Shown here: in pieces, positions 36,057 through 45,468 of the stretch
Position numbering within the stretch: position 1 is the first letter of the stretch
Layout: each line of letters begins with the position of its first letter
Assembly (NCBI RefSeq): GCF_001469895.1
Contig: NZ_LOPY01000061.1
Coordinates: 186,001 to 250,000, forward strand
Source: Pseudoalteromonas sp. XI10
GTDB lineage: Bacteria > Pseudomonadota > Gammaproteobacteria > Enterobacterales > Alteromonadaceae
DNA length: 64,000 nt
Direction: 5' to 3'
Made by a program: the position numbers and the translations under genes
Notes under the pieces: generated by a model
Databases searched by the model: none
Told to the model about the DNA's origin: nothing
Seen by the model: only the letters and a program-made list of their open reading frames with translations

Positions 36057-37193
36057 ATGATGACCACCCAAGCACAGCTCGGTGATAACACCTATACCCT
36101 AGAACGCTTTCCGTTAGATCAAAAGAATCGCAGTCTTCAAGCGTGGGACTCAGGCGATGAGTACCTTGTCAATTATGTACAAGAGCACTATCCAGATGCA
36201 AATTCAATCCTGATACTCAATGACAGCTTTGGCGCTTTAGCCTGTGCCTTTAATACGTTAACAGTTTATTCAGTTAACGACTCGTATATTGGTCATCAAG
36301 CTACCCGCTATAATTTACAAGCCAATGAGTTATCAACAGATTCTTTAACGCAACTGGACTCATTAGCAGCATTACCTAATCAGGTTGATTTAGTGATATT
36401 AAAAGTGCCACGCAATTTAGGCTATCTTCAGCATCAACTTGCCGCAATCAGCGCAGCTTTACCTGCCGACATTGATGTTATTGCAGCTGGAAAGACGAAA
36501 GACATTCACAACTCAACTATAAAGGCTTTTAGTCAGTATATCGGTGAAACATCAACCAGCTTAGCGGTTAAAAAGTCCCGCTTAATCATCAGTAAAACCA
36601 GCGGCCATAATAAAGTTGCCTCCTTCCCTGTTAACTGGCCACTTGAAGGCAGTGAATTTGAAATACAAAACCATGCTAATGTTTTTTCACGAGATTCACT
36701 AGATATTGGCGCGCGCTTTTTCTTTAACTATTTGCCACAAACAAGTAAAGCCCGCAGCATCATTGATTTAGGCTGTGGCAATGGTGTTGTTGGCTTAATG
36801 ACTTTAAAGCGTTGCCCTAAAGCCCATGTGACCTTCGTTGATGAGTCGTATATGGCCGTTGAATCAGCCAAGTTAAATATCACTCACAATCTACCTGAGC
36901 AATTGGAACAGTGTGAGTTTGTCCAAAACGATTGCTTAACCGATTTTCAACCTAATAGTGTTGACCTCGTTTTATGTAATCCGCCATTCCACCAAGCGCA
37001 AGCGGTTACTGATCATATTGCTTGGCAAATGTTCAAACAGGCAAAACACACATTAAAGCACGGTGGTGAATTAAGAATTATTGGTAATCGTCATCTAGAC
37101 TATCATGAAAAGTTAAAACGCATGTTCGGCAATTGTAAGTTGTTAGGGTCTAACAAAAAGTTTGTCGTACTAAGTGCAACAAAGAATAATTAA
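36057..37193 (+). CDS. rlmG: 23S rRNA (guanine-1835-N2)-methyltransferase RlmG
   Basis: 378 aa, the exact E. coli RlmG length. The protein has a degenerate N-terminal methyltransferase-like half and an active C-terminal half with the AdoMet motif IDLGCGNGVVGL and the N2-guanine motif NPPFHQ. HANVFSRDSLDIGARFF joins the halves. It is longer than RsmC (343 aa), and the text matches RlmG. Start ATG at 36057 or 36060. The stop is 13 bp before yajG. Confidence 0.94.
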   Translation: MMTTQAQLGDNTYTLERFPLDQKNRSLQAWDSGDEYLVNYVQEHYPDANSILILNDSFGALACAFNTLTVYSVNDSYIGHQATRYNLQANELSTDSLTQLDSLAALPNQVDLVILKVPRNLGYLQHQLAAISAALPADIDVIAAGKTKDIHNSTIKAFSQYIGETSTSLAVKKSRLIISKTSGHNKVASFPVNWPLEGSEFEIQNHANVFSRDSLDIGARFFFNYLPQTSKARSIIDLGCGNGVVGLMTLKRCPKAHVTFVDESYMAVESAKLNITHNLPEQLEQCEFVQNDCLTDFQPNSVDLVLCNPPFHQAQAVTDHIAWQMFKQAKHTLKHGGELRIIGNRHLDYHEKLKRMFGNCKLLGSNKKFVVLSATKNN

Positions 37194-37206
37194 TGGAGCT
37201 AACTAA

Positions 37207-37758
37207 ATGAAAAAAATACTTCCTTTATGTGCGGTGCTTGCGCTTGCGGCATGTAGCAACCAACCCAATCAATTAATTTTAAACCCCGTTTATCAAGGCG
37301 GCAAAATTTCAAACCTTAGCACTAGCGTTAGTACTAGCGTAATTGATTTACGCGGCGACAACGTGACCCTAAAAATTATTGAATCAGATAAAACTAAAAC
37401 CCTTGCCAGCCCTGGTATTACTGATTCAGTGAAAAGCGCTCTAGACAGTGCATTAAGCCGTAATGGGGCGAGTATCTCAAACTTGGCGACAACACGCTTT
37501 GAATTAGATATTCATAAGCTACAAGCAGTTGTTACTGAAAAGATGATGACTCACACAAGTGACGCAACTATTGAATTAGGCTTAAGAGTAATCAGAAATT
37601 CAAGCACTTTCAGCAAGATATACCGTGGTAATGCAAACCTAGAAGGGCCACTCAGCCATGACCGTGCAAAAGTAGAAGGTCAGCTTAATAAGTTGACTGA
37701 GCAAATAATTACCCGCATTGTATCTGACCCAGAATTAATCGCCTATTTAGAAGGTTAA
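37207..37758 (+). CDS. yajG: YajG-family outer lipoprotein
   Basis: 183-aa lipoprotein with lipobox LAAC (Cys16) and the family text LILNPVYQGG after it. Function unknown in all bacteria; in E. coli it sits between bolA and ampG, and here it lies two genes before ampG, with a cyclophilin inserted. Good GGAG ribosome site. Likely one operon with the cyclophilin gene (2 bp gap). Confidence 0.88.
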   Translation: MKKILPLCAVLALAACSNQPNQLILNPVYQGGKISNLSTSVSTSVIDLRGDNVTLKIIESDKTKTLASPGITDSVKSALDSALSRNGASISNLATTRFELDIHKLQAVVTEKMMTHTSDATIELGLRVIRNSSTFSKIYRGNANLEGPLSHDRAKVEGQLNKLTEQIITRIVSDPELIAYLEG

Positions 37759-37760
37759 CT

Positions 37761-38378
37761 ATGAAGCGTATTTTATTACTTAGTTTTATATTGTTTTTTG
37801 CTCACAGTTCATTCGCAGCGACTGAGGGTAAATTTATTCAAAAAGATAATATGTTTCCACGCGTAGAAATTGTCACTACGCTTGGCAGTATTGTGGTCGA
37901 AATGGACCGTTCACGCGCACCAATAACAGTAAATAACTTTCTAACTTACGTTGCCGACGGTAGCTATCAAGGTAGTGTGTTTCACCGTGTAGAACGTGAT
38001 GAAGACAACGAACGTGATTTTGTTATTCAAGGCGGTGGTTACGATAAAGACTATGATGGTCTGTACGAAGGTGACCCTATTTTTAATGAAAGTGGCAACG
38101 GGTTAAAAAACGATATGTATAGCATCGCAATGGCATATCAAGACCGTAAACCTCACTCAGGTACTCGTCAGTTTTTCTTTAACATGGACGATAACGATCA
38201 TCTTAATCCTGGTCGCGACTGGGGCTTTGCTGTATTCGGTATGGTCATGGATGGCTATGACACACTAGACAAAATCATGCGTGTCGAAACCGCTTTTAAC
38301 GAAAAAATCGGTTACAGCTTTGTACCCAAAGATCCTGTTGTTATCTTAAACGTAAAAGTGCTTGACGCTAATCAATAA
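37761..38378 (+). CDS. Periplasmic peptidyl-prolyl cis-trans isomerase (cyclophilin)
   Basis: 205 aa with a signal peptide (MKRILLLSFILFFAHSSFA). Cyclophilin fold with VFHRVERDEDN (catalytic Arg in FHR), FVIQGGGY, and SGTRQFFFNMDDNDHLNPG. Assists folding of secreted proteins. Compared with E. coli PpiA it has insertions of acidic residues (DKDYDGLYEGDP). It lies between yajG and ampG, 2 bp after yajG. Confidence 0.92.
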   Translation: MKRILLLSFILFFAHSSFAATEGKFIQKDNMFPRVEIVTTLGSIVVEMDRSRAPITVNNFLTYVADGSYQGSVFHRVERDEDNERDFVIQGGGYDKDYDGLYEGDPIFNESGNGLKNDMYSIAMAYQDRKPHSGTRQFFFNMDDNDHLNPGRDWGFAVFGMVMDGYDTLDKIMRVETAFNEKIGYSFVPKDPVVILNVKVLDANQ

Positions 38379-38383
38379 TAAAT

Positions 38384-38399
38384 AGGGGCGCACGCCCCT
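38384..38399 (+). other. Short GC hairpin after the cyclophilin gene
   Basis: AGGGGC, 4-base loop, GCCCCT, five bases after the stop. No T run follows, so it is at best a weak terminator or attenuator before ampG. Confidence 0.4.
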
Positions 38400-38414
38400 T
38401 AAACTGGCAACACT

Positions 38415-39794
38415 ATGACAAAACCCCTTTCTATTTCAGAGTATTTCTCGTACTTCAAAGATAAACGTTTAATCAATATATTCATCTTTGGTATCAGTAG
38501 TGGCTTTCCTTGGGTACTGATTGGCTCCGTCATGTCGGCTTGGCTGAAAGACGAAGGTCTAAGCCGCAGTATGATTGGGTTATTTGGCATCGTGTTTGGT
38601 GCGTATAGCATTAACTTTTTATGGTCACCGCTCGTTGACCGTGTAAAGTTACCTGTTTTATTTAACTGGCTAGGCCAGCGCCGTAGCTGGATTTTACTTT
38701 GCCAGTCAGTGATTTTTATTGGCACCTTTTCACTTGCAGGGCTCGATATTAAAGCCAACCTCTGGTTTGCTGCCGCGCTGTGTTTAGTTATTGCTATCGC
38801 TTCTGCGACTCAAGATATTGCTATTGATGCATTTCGTATCGATACTTTAGCCGAAAACGAAAGCCACAAAGCCACCGCAGCGGCTGCAATGGCCACTTCA
38901 GGTTGGTGGAGCGGTTACGCCCTTTTAGGCGCCCTGCCATTTTATATGGCCGACATCCCTTCAATTGATTGGCCGCAAGTATACTTTTTCTTATCTGTGG
39001 TAATGTTGCTATTAATGAGCAGCGTATTGTGGGCAAAAGAACCCGAATCAAACCGTGACGCTGTTCAAGCTGAGCTTGAACAAACCTATCAACAAAAGCT
39101 GGCTGGTAGTACGCAGACTCGCTTTGCTAAAGTTATTGCATGGCTTGCTGTAACCGTTTTTGACCCTTTCAGAACCTTCTTTGCCCGTAATGGCGTAAAA
39201 ACAGCATTGGCATTATTGGCCTTTATTTTCTTATTTAAAATCGGTGAAGCCTTTTTAGGGCGAATGTCTATCGTGTTTTATAAAGAAGTGGGCTTTTCAA
39301 ATAGTGACATAGCGACCTTCTCAAAAGTGGGTACTGCAGTGCTCACCATCGCTTTTACTTTTTTAGGAAGCTTATTCAATCAACGCTATGGCATTGTAAA
39401 AGGCTTGTTTATTAGTGGTATTGCGATGGCAGCCTCAAACCTTGCCTTTGCTTGGATTGCGATTGCAGGTCCTAAACTAAGCCTGTACGCGTTTGCTATT
39501 ATTATTGATGGTTTTACCCAAGCTTGGTCACTCGTTGCCATGGTGGCGTTTATATCAATGTTATGTGATAGAGCATTTAGTGCGACCCACTATGCACTAC
39601 TTGCTTCATTGGGTAATTTAGGCAGAACCTTACTGTCGAGCTACAGCGGCGTGGTTATTGATGACTGGTTAGGTGGAAACTGGGCGATGTTCTTTGTGCT
39701 AACTGCATTGATGGTGATCCCATCACTGGTATTTTTATTCTTAATTCGCCATAAGCTTTATGCGTTAGAAAACAACTATCATCAAAACAATTAA
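38415..39794 (+). CDS. ampG: Muropeptide permease AmpG (MFS)
   Basis: 459-aa inner-membrane transporter that imports GlcNAc-anhydroMurNAc peptides for wall recycling, and so feeds AmpR signalling. About 12-14 helices. Text typical of AmpG: FIFGISSGFPWVLIGSVMSAWLKDEG at the start, DIAIDAFRIDTL in helix 4-5, FYKEVGFSNSDIATFSKV in the middle. Position beside yajG and near bolA repeats the E. coli order. Confidence 0.93.
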   Translation: MTKPLSISEYFSYFKDKRLINIFIFGISSGFPWVLIGSVMSAWLKDEGLSRSMIGLFGIVFGAYSINFLWSPLVDRVKLPVLFNWLGQRRSWILLCQSVIFIGTFSLAGLDIKANLWFAAALCLVIAIASATQDIAIDAFRIDTLAENESHKATAAAAMATSGWWSGYALLGALPFYMADIPSIDWPQVYFFLSVVMLLLMSSVLWAKEPESNRDAVQAELEQTYQQKLAGSTQTRFAKVIAWLAVTVFDPFRTFFARNGVKTALALLAFIFLFKIGEAFLGRMSIVFYKEVGFSNSDIATFSKVGTAVLTIAFTFLGSLFNQRYGIVKGLFISGIAMAASNLAFAWIAIAGPKLSLYAFAIIIDGFTQAWSLVAMVAFISMLCDRAFSATHYALLASLGNLGRTLLSSYSGVVIDDWLGGNWAMFFVLTALMVIPSLVFLFLIRHKLYALENNYHQNN

Positions 39795-39912
39795 CAAATT
39801 TGATACGTATGTGATTAGTATGATGAAAATGCAAGGGAGGGGCTTTAAATAGCGCTTCCTTGCACTATTTGTATTACTTTAAAAGCGGCGTTTCGCTTTT
39901 AGTAATGAATAA

Positions 39913-40152
39913 TTAAGCGTCTTTAAGCAAGTTAAGACCTTCGTATGGGTCAACTTCTAAAGCATCGCAATAACGCATGAATTCAATTACATCTAAACGA
40001 CGTTCTTGGTTTTCAATTTTACCAATGAAAGAATGCGGTGTACCTAAAACCTGTGCAAGGCTACGCATTGTGTGACCTTTTTCATGACGCTTAGTTTTAA
40101 GCCATTTCGTTAGTTTCGAGTTTTCTTCAGAAGAAACTGTTTTACCCATCAT
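39913..40152 (-). CDS. Small XRE-family HTH regulator
   Basis: 79-aa DNA-binding protein; helix-turn-helix around residues 15-65 (KTKRHEKGHTMRSLAQVLGT, HSFIGKIENQERRLDVIEF). ATG at 40152 is chosen because AGGAG is nine bases before; the ATG at 40161 would sit directly on that site. A stand-alone regulator with no toxin partner beside it. Targets unknown. Confidence 0.8.
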   Translation of the reverse strand: MMGKTVSSEENSKLTKWLKTKRHEKGHTMRSLAQVLGTPHSFIGKIENQERRLDVIEFMRYCDALEVDPYEGLNLLKDA

Positions 40153-40463
40153 AAAATACATCTCCTACTAGATGATTCAAGTTAATAATTTAAGAGTGAA
40201 ATTTGCCCGTCTCACTCTTGGACACATTATATACTAATAATTTTCAGTTTGAATGATTAATTATACAAATGTCCACCTTTTAGGTATGGACCTTTTTAGT
40301 ATACAAGCTTAAGTGTAGCTAAAATTAAAGCATGTGCTCTATAGTTAACTGGTTAACTGTACCAAAAAATTGATCAATTGGAAGTGTAACAAGATGAAAG
40401 TATCACTTTAAAATCTGCATATTTATGCTTAAAGTGTATGTAAATACTGAAAAAGGTTAGGAA
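40153..40463. other. Intergenic region, about 310 bp
   Basis: AT-rich gap between the divergent XRE regulator and the small membrane protein at 40464. No repeat, hairpin or further gene was recognised; presumably promoters. Confidence 0.5.
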
Positions 40464-40637
40464 ATGTTTCGTATATTATTTTTGTTGCCAATTGTACTGT
40501 GTGTGGCGTGGTACCTATTTTTAAAACAAAATCGTGTACCAATTAAGCAAGGCAAGAAGGGGTTTGTGTATATTTTAATCGCCTCTGCGTTAGTTTTAGG
40601 CTTCTTTTTACTGATGATTAAAGTGACCCAACACTAG
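40464..40637 (+). CDS. Small two-helix membrane protein, 57 aa
   Basis: A short gene: MFRILFLLPIVLCVAWYLFL as the first helix, a basic loop (QNRVPIKQGKKG), then a second helix YILIASALVLGFFLL. AAAAGG lies seven bases before the ATG and a terminator overlaps the stop, which support a real gene. Not recognised. Convergent with the RND efflux gene. Confidence 0.65.
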   Translation: MFRILFLLPIVLCVAWYLFLKQNRVPIKQGKKGFVYILIASALVLGFFLLMIKVTQH

Positions 40638-40644
40638 GGTCACT
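40622..40644 (+). terminator. Intrinsic terminator of the small membrane protein gene
   Basis: AGTGACCC, 7-base loop containing part of the stop codon, GGGTCACT, then CATTTTT. Confidence 0.7.
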
Positions 40645-40676
40645 CATTTTTAATTAATCAGTAACGAAATTACCGA

Positions 40677-43600
40677 TTACCGACGACGATCTCGCAGCAT
40701 TAACAGGCAAGGCGTAAGTACCAGTGTTAATACAGTAGCAAATGTTAATCCACCCGCAACAGCCGTGGCCAATTGCACCCACCACTGAGTAGATGGCGCA
40801 CCAAAATCAATATGACGGTTAAATAAATCAATATTCACTTGCAGTACCATCGGCATTAATCCCAAAATGGTGGTCACTGTCGTTAACAATACTGGCCTTA
40901 AACGCTGAGCACCAGTTCGTAAAATCGCATCTTTTGCAGCAAGACCTTGGCTACGTAAAACATTATAGGTATCAATCAATACAATATTGTTATTAACCAC
41001 AATACCTGCAAGCGAGATAACCCCGATGCCTGACATCACGATACCAAACGGTTGCTGTAATACGATTAAGCCTAAGAACACACCCACAGTTGAAAACAGT
41101 ACGGCACTTAAAATCAAAAATGCTTGATAAAAACTATTAAATTGCGTTACCAAAATGATACCCATCACAAACAGGGCAACTACAAAAGCCTGCTCAAGGA
41201 AGGCTTCTGATTCATCTTGATCTTCGGTTTCACCACGCACTTTAATTTTCACGCGCGGATCTAACCCTTGCTCCTCTAGTTGCGCTTGTAAGCGTGGCAA
41301 CGCTTTAGCAAGTTGTTCACCCGGTTTCATGTCTGCATTGACGGTAACAACGCGCTGAGAATCAACACGGCGAATTGTATCGACCTTAGGAGCTGCTTGA
41401 CGCTCAACAAAGTGACTAATTGGCACTTGCCCGTGCATAGTTTTTACACGCAGAGTTTCAAGCCGTCCTAAATCTCGCTTGTCATGAGGAAAGCGTACGC
41501 GTATATCAATCTCGTCATCAACATCATCAGGGCGATATTCCCCCAGTTTCAAACCATTGGTAATAAGCTGAACATTCGCCCCTAGCATACTGGCATCCGC
41601 ACCAAAACGAGCCGCATCCGAACGATTCAATTTAAGTTGCCACTCAATACCTGGTTTTGAAGCACTGTCATCAACATTTCGAAACGCGCCATCATTTTCG
41701 ATAGCTTGCCTTACTCGTTTAGCTTCACTGTTAAGCACATCAACAAATCGAGAGCTCAGCTCAATACTTAGCGCTTTGCCACCACCGGGGCCGTTTTCAT
41801 CTTTACGAAGTTCAATTTCGACACCAGCATAACTTGCCGTGATTTCGTTAACTTGACTGATTATATCTTCTGCAGGTGGACGCTCATCCCAGTCTTTTAG
41901 ATTCATTCTAAACGTGCCTACCTGATCTTTACCGCCAGTACGGGCATACAAGGTTTTAATACCCTCCACTTTTAAAATGCGTGACTCGATGTCTTTCATG
42001 ATCACGTCTTTTTCAAAAATAGATAAGTCACTGTAAGAGCGTACTTTGATATTGACGCCATTTGGCTCAACATCAGGAAAGAACTCAACCCCTAGCTTAG
42101 AGACAGCAAATGCAAAGAACACTAAAGTAGAGAATACGATTGCAGCAGCAAGGCTCCACCAAGGGCGCTCTGTTGCATAATCAAGCACTCGAATATAACG
42201 CCCAAGCATTCCTTTAATTTGTGTTAAGTCACCTGACTCAGCTAACTCTAAATCATGTTTTTGCTGCTCAGAAAGCGGCCTTGATTTTCCTATTAATCCA
42301 CCAATGGTTGGCACAAAAACCAATGCCATAAGTAATGACGCAGTCAAGGTGGCAATAAGCGTAATCGGCAAGTATTTCATAAACTCGCCCATCATTCCCG
42401 GCCAAAATATTAGCGGCGCAAAGGCTGCTAATGTCGTTGCCGTAGAAGCGATGATTGGCCACGCCATTCGCTCAGCAGCTAGTTTATAAGCAGCCTTGCG
42501 CGGTTTGCCTTCACTCATTGCTCTGTCAGCAAACTCACTAACAACGATTGCACCGTCCACCAGCATACCGACAGCCATGATGAGTGCAAAAAGCACCACG
42601 ATATTCACCGTTAAACCAAACACAGAGATCACTAAAATCCCGGTTAAGAATGAGCCTGGAATGGCAATACCTACTAAGAAGGCGGTGCGCGCGCCAAGTA
42701 CCGCCACAATAACGATAACTACCAACAATACAGCAGACAGCACATTATTTTGCAGATCAGAAAGCATCATCTTCACGTCTTTTGACATGTCGCCGGTGTA
42801 ATCTACTCGTATATGCTCAGGCCAAATTTTCTTGGCCTCATTAACCACTTTTTTAACTTGATCGACCGTATCAATGATATTTTCGCCAGCACGTTTTTTC
42901 ACTTCCAGCGAAACCGCATGGCGGCCATTAATACGTGCGATTGAGGTTGGGTCTTTATATGCTCGGCGAATTTTTGCTACGTCCATAAAACGCACCACCC
43001 TATCGCCAACAACTTTCACAGGCTGCTCCATCACATCCTGAATCGTCTCAAATACCGACGGAATTTTTACAGCAAAGCGGCCTTTACCAGTATCAAGGGT
43101 ACCGGCAGCGACTAAGCGGTTGTTATTTGATAGCAGTTGAATAATGTCATTCGGTTCAAGGCCATAAGAAATCATCGCCAATGGATCGACCTCAATTTCG
43201 ACCATATCCTCGCGGTCACCACCTACATCGACTTCTAATACGCTAGAAATGCTTTCTAGGTCATCTTTAAGATTACGGGCAAGGGTTAGTAAACCACGCT
43301 CGGGCGCATCACCTGACAAGGTTAATGTAATTGTTGGCTGCTGATCTTCCATCAAGATTTCATGAACTTCTGGTTCTTCTGATTCAGAAGGCAGCTTTGC
43401 CTTAGCTAAACTAACTTTATCTCGTACATCTGCTAAGGCTTCTTTGGGATCCATACCCGCGATAAACTCAAGGGTCACAGAGGCATGCCCTTCACTAGCT
43501 ACCGCTGACATTTCTTTTACCCCTTCAATTGAGCGAAGCTCAATCTCCATCGGCCTAACTAATAGCCGCTCAGCATCTTCAGGGGAAATACCATCATGAA

Positions 43601-43751
43601 TGATGGAGACATAAATAAAGGGAATGGTGACATCGGGGTTCGCTTCTTTAGGGATGGTTTGATATGTCACCCACCCCGAGATCAGCAACAAGATGAAAAT
43701 AGATAAAACTGTACGCGTGTGAGTCAACGACGCTTCGATTAAGTTTTTCAT
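40677..43751 (-). CDS. RND efflux pump, inner-membrane permease (HAE family)
   Basis: 1024 aa with the RND plan: helix 1, a large periplasmic loop, helices 2-6, a second loop, helices 7-12. Motifs: IPKEANPDVTIPFIYVSI near residue 40, the proton-relay helix-4 string AVGMLVDGAIVVSEF with its Asp, and GVISLAGIVVNNNIVLID in the helix 10 region. It belongs to the AcrB-like drug/toxin exporters. It follows its membrane fusion partner by 2 bp; no outer-membrane channel gene is here, so TolC is the likely partner. Substrate unknown. Confidence 0.94.
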   Translation of the reverse strand: MKNLIEASLTHTRTVLSIFILLLISGWVTYQTIPKEANPDVTIPFIYVSIIHDGISPEDAERLLVRPMEIELRSIEGVKEMSAVASEGHASVTLEFIAGMDPKEALADVRDKVSLAKAKLPSESEEPEVHEILMEDQQPTITLTLSGDAPERGLLTLARNLKDDLESISSVLEVDVGGDREDMVEIEVDPLAMISYGLEPNDIIQLLSNNNRLVAAGTLDTGKGRFAVKIPSVFETIQDVMEQPVKVVGDRVVRFMDVAKIRRAYKDPTSIARINGRHAVSLEVKKRAGENIIDTVDQVKKVVNEAKKIWPEHIRVDYTGDMSKDVKMMLSDLQNNVLSAVLLVVIVIVAVLGARTAFLVGIAIPGSFLTGILVISVFGLTVNIVVLFALIMAVGMLVDGAIVVSEFADRAMSEGKPRKAAYKLAAERMAWPIIASTATTLAAFAPLIFWPGMMGEFMKYLPITLIATLTASLLMALVFVPTIGGLIGKSRPLSEQQKHDLELAESGDLTQIKGMLGRYIRVLDYATERPWWSLAAAIVFSTLVFFAFAVSKLGVEFFPDVEPNGVNIKVRSYSDLSIFEKDVIMKDIESRILKVEGIKTLYARTGGKDQVGTFRMNLKDWDERPPAEDIISQVNEITASYAGVEIELRKDENGPGGGKALSIELSSRFVDVLNSEAKRVRQAIENDGAFRNVDDSASKPGIEWQLKLNRSDAARFGADASMLGANVQLITNGLKLGEYRPDDVDDEIDIRVRFPHDKRDLGRLETLRVKTMHGQVPISHFVERQAAPKVDTIRRVDSQRVVTVNADMKPGEQLAKALPRLQAQLEEQGLDPRVKIKVRGETEDQDESEAFLEQAFVVALFVMGIILVTQFNSFYQAFLILSAVLFSTVGVFLGLIVLQQPFGIVMSGIGVISLAGIVVNNNIVLIDTYNVLRSQGLAAKDAILRTGAQRLRPVLLTTVTTILGLMPMVLQVNIDLFNRHIDFGAPSTQWWVQLATAVAGGLTFATVLTLVLTPCLLMLRDRRR

Positions 43752-43753
43752 AC

Positions 43754-44845
43754 TTAGTTGCTCGTTGCTTCAGTAAACACAGGCTCAACTTTGTCACCGG
43801 CACGCACAAAACCTTGACCAAGGGTAATAACATTCGCTTGATTGCCTAGACCCCAAAGCCAAACGCCCTGCTCGGTACTTTTAGCTAGATTTACCGACTT
43901 AAACTCTACAATATTGTCGTCATTCACGACTTTTACGCCGATATTACCTTGCTCATCTAGGGCCATGAAAGCCGGGCTCAATAACATGGCTGGCTCAGTT
44001 GGCAACTCAATATTAAGCTGAGTCGAAAAACCTGCTTTATATTTCATACCTGGGTTTTCAAATGCCGCTTCGATGCGAAATGTATTGGTGCTGTCATCAG
44101 CAACAGATGCAATATAACGAATTCGACCCGGATAGGTTTTGTCATTTAGCACATGAGCAAAAGTAGCTTGCCCAACTTCTAAGCCCTGCACTTCTTTTTG
44201 AGTCGCATCAGCTCTGACAATTAACGGATCTAAATCAGCAAGCTGCAAAATTGGGTCGCCTATGCCAACATAATCACCAATTTCGACTAAACGCTTGTTG
44301 ATAACGCCATCAAAAGCAGCACGTACTTCAGTGCGCTCTAGCTTTAATTCAAGGCTTACCAAGGTTGCTTTTGCTTGTTGCAACATGGCTTGTGCTTGCA
44401 TGGTCAATACTTTGTTTTGTAAACCTTGCTGATTAAGTTTAAGCGCGCCTTCGTATTCAGTTTGATACTGTGCAACTAATGCTTCTGCTGATGTGATTTG
44501 GGCGGCTAAATCAGATTTATCGAGACGTAAAATAACCTGATCTTGTTTTACAAACTGACCTTCTTCAACCAAAATTTCGAGTACTTGCCCTGCTTGCCTA
44601 GCGCTAATGTTTGCGATTTTGTCAGGCTCAGATTTTCCATAAAAAGTTAGGTTTTTATTAATATTCTTAGCGACCAACGGCATTACTTGCACTTTAGGCA
44701 AGCGCTCTTGAACTTGCTCATCACTTTGCAGTGCTTTTTGATCTGCTTTGCTATCCCCAGATAGCATCCACAGTACAATCACCAAAACAATGGCGATAGC
44801 TAAAATATAGGGTTTCTTTTCTATTGTTGTAGTTATATTTGGCAA
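43754..44845 (-). CDS. RND efflux periplasmic adaptor (membrane fusion protein)
   Basis: 363-aa adaptor with an N-terminal membrane anchor (LAIAIVLVIVLWMLSG), a lipoyl half-domain, an alpha-hairpin coiled coil rich in Gln, Leu and Glu (residues ~105-165) and a beta-barrel. It ties the RND pump to the outer-membrane channel. First gene of the two-gene operon. No adjacent regulator, so control is not obvious. Confidence 0.92.
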   Translation of the reverse strand: MPNITTTIEKKPYILAIAIVLVIVLWMLSGDSKADQKALQSDEQVQERLPKVQVMPLVAKNINKNLTFYGKSEPDKIANISARQAGQVLEILVEEGQFVKQDQVILRLDKSDLAAQITSAEALVAQYQTEYEGALKLNQQGLQNKVLTMQAQAMLQQAKATLVSLELKLERTEVRAAFDGVINKRLVEIGDYVGIGDPILQLADLDPLIVRADATQKEVQGLEVGQATFAHVLNDKTYPGRIRYIASVADDSTNTFRIEAAFENPGMKYKAGFSTQLNIELPTEPAMLLSPAFMALDEQGNIGVKVVNDDNIVEFKSVNLAKSTEQGVWLWGLGNQANVITLGQGFVRAGDKVEPVFTEATSN

Positions 44846-44912
44846 CGCAAAATTCCTTCTAATAATGCGTAAAATTTAGCAGAGGCAAGATATTATGAGA
44901 AATTAAGGCAAT

Positions 44913-44939
44913 AAAAAAGCCACATAAAGTGGCTTTTTT
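44913..44939 (-). terminator. Intrinsic terminator of erpA
   Basis: AAAAAAGCCAC, 5-base loop, GTGGCTTTTTT, 11 bases after the erpA stop on the minus strand; separates erpA from the efflux operon. Confidence 0.9.
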
Positions 44940-44949
44940 AAATAATTCG

Positions 44950-45288
44950 TTAAACGCTGAAGCTGGCTCCGCAACCACAGGTTGTTGTTGCATTCGGGTT
45001 ATTAACAAAAAAGCGTGCGCCTTCAAGCCCTTCAGTATAGTCAACGGTACCATCGACCAAGTACTGAATACTCATAGGGTCGATAACAAGCGTTACACCA
45101 TTTTTAACAATTTCTAAATCGCCAGGGTTAGCTTTTTCATCAAAAGTAAAACCATATTGGAAACCTGAGCAACCACCACCTGTTACATAAACACGTAGTT
45201 TAAGATCTGGATTCTCTTCTTCTTCGATTAACTGTTTAACACGAACAGCTGCTGCATCGCTGAACTTGATTGGCAACTCATCTGACAT
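44950..45288 (-). CDS. erpA: Iron-sulfur cluster insertion protein ErpA
   Basis: 112-aa A-type carrier with the three cluster cysteines at C40 (GGGCSGFQYGF), C104 and C106 (CGCGASFSV). It hands [4Fe-4S] clusters to targets such as IspG. It is transcribed alone from a well-formed promoter covered by an IscR-type site, so it should be repressed when iron-sulfur supply is good. Text fits ErpA better than IscA. Confidence 0.94.
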   Translation of the reverse strand: MSDELPIKFSDAAAVRVKQLIEEEENPDLKLRVYVTGGGCSGFQYGFTFDEKANPGDLEIVKNGVTLVIDPMSIQYLVDGTVDYTEGLEGARFFVNNPNATTTCGCGASFSV

Positions 45289-45319
45289 ACCAAAACCCTC
45301 AAAACCTATATTGGCCGCA

Positions 45320-45352
45320 ATTATCTAATACCCGAGTGTTTTAATCAAGTAT
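45320..45352 (-). promoter_or_regulatory. erpA promoter with overlapping IscR type 1 site
   Basis: On the minus strand TTGATT, 17 bp, GATAAT forms a sigma-70 promoter (45320-45348). The 25 bases 45328-45352, starting ATACTTGATT and ending CTCGGGTAT, match the IscR type 1 consensus at 23 of 25 positions. E. coli erpA is also repressed by [2Fe-2S]-IscR. The site covers the -35, as expected for repression. Confidence 0.75.
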
Positions 45353-45468
45353 CACCAGAAGAGCATCTCAATTATGGTGAGGGCAACTGGCTAAGCTATT
45401 CGCCTTGGACTAAAGTTAATTTGTACTACATTTGGGCTGGCATGAGTTTGCACTGAGGGAAGATAATT

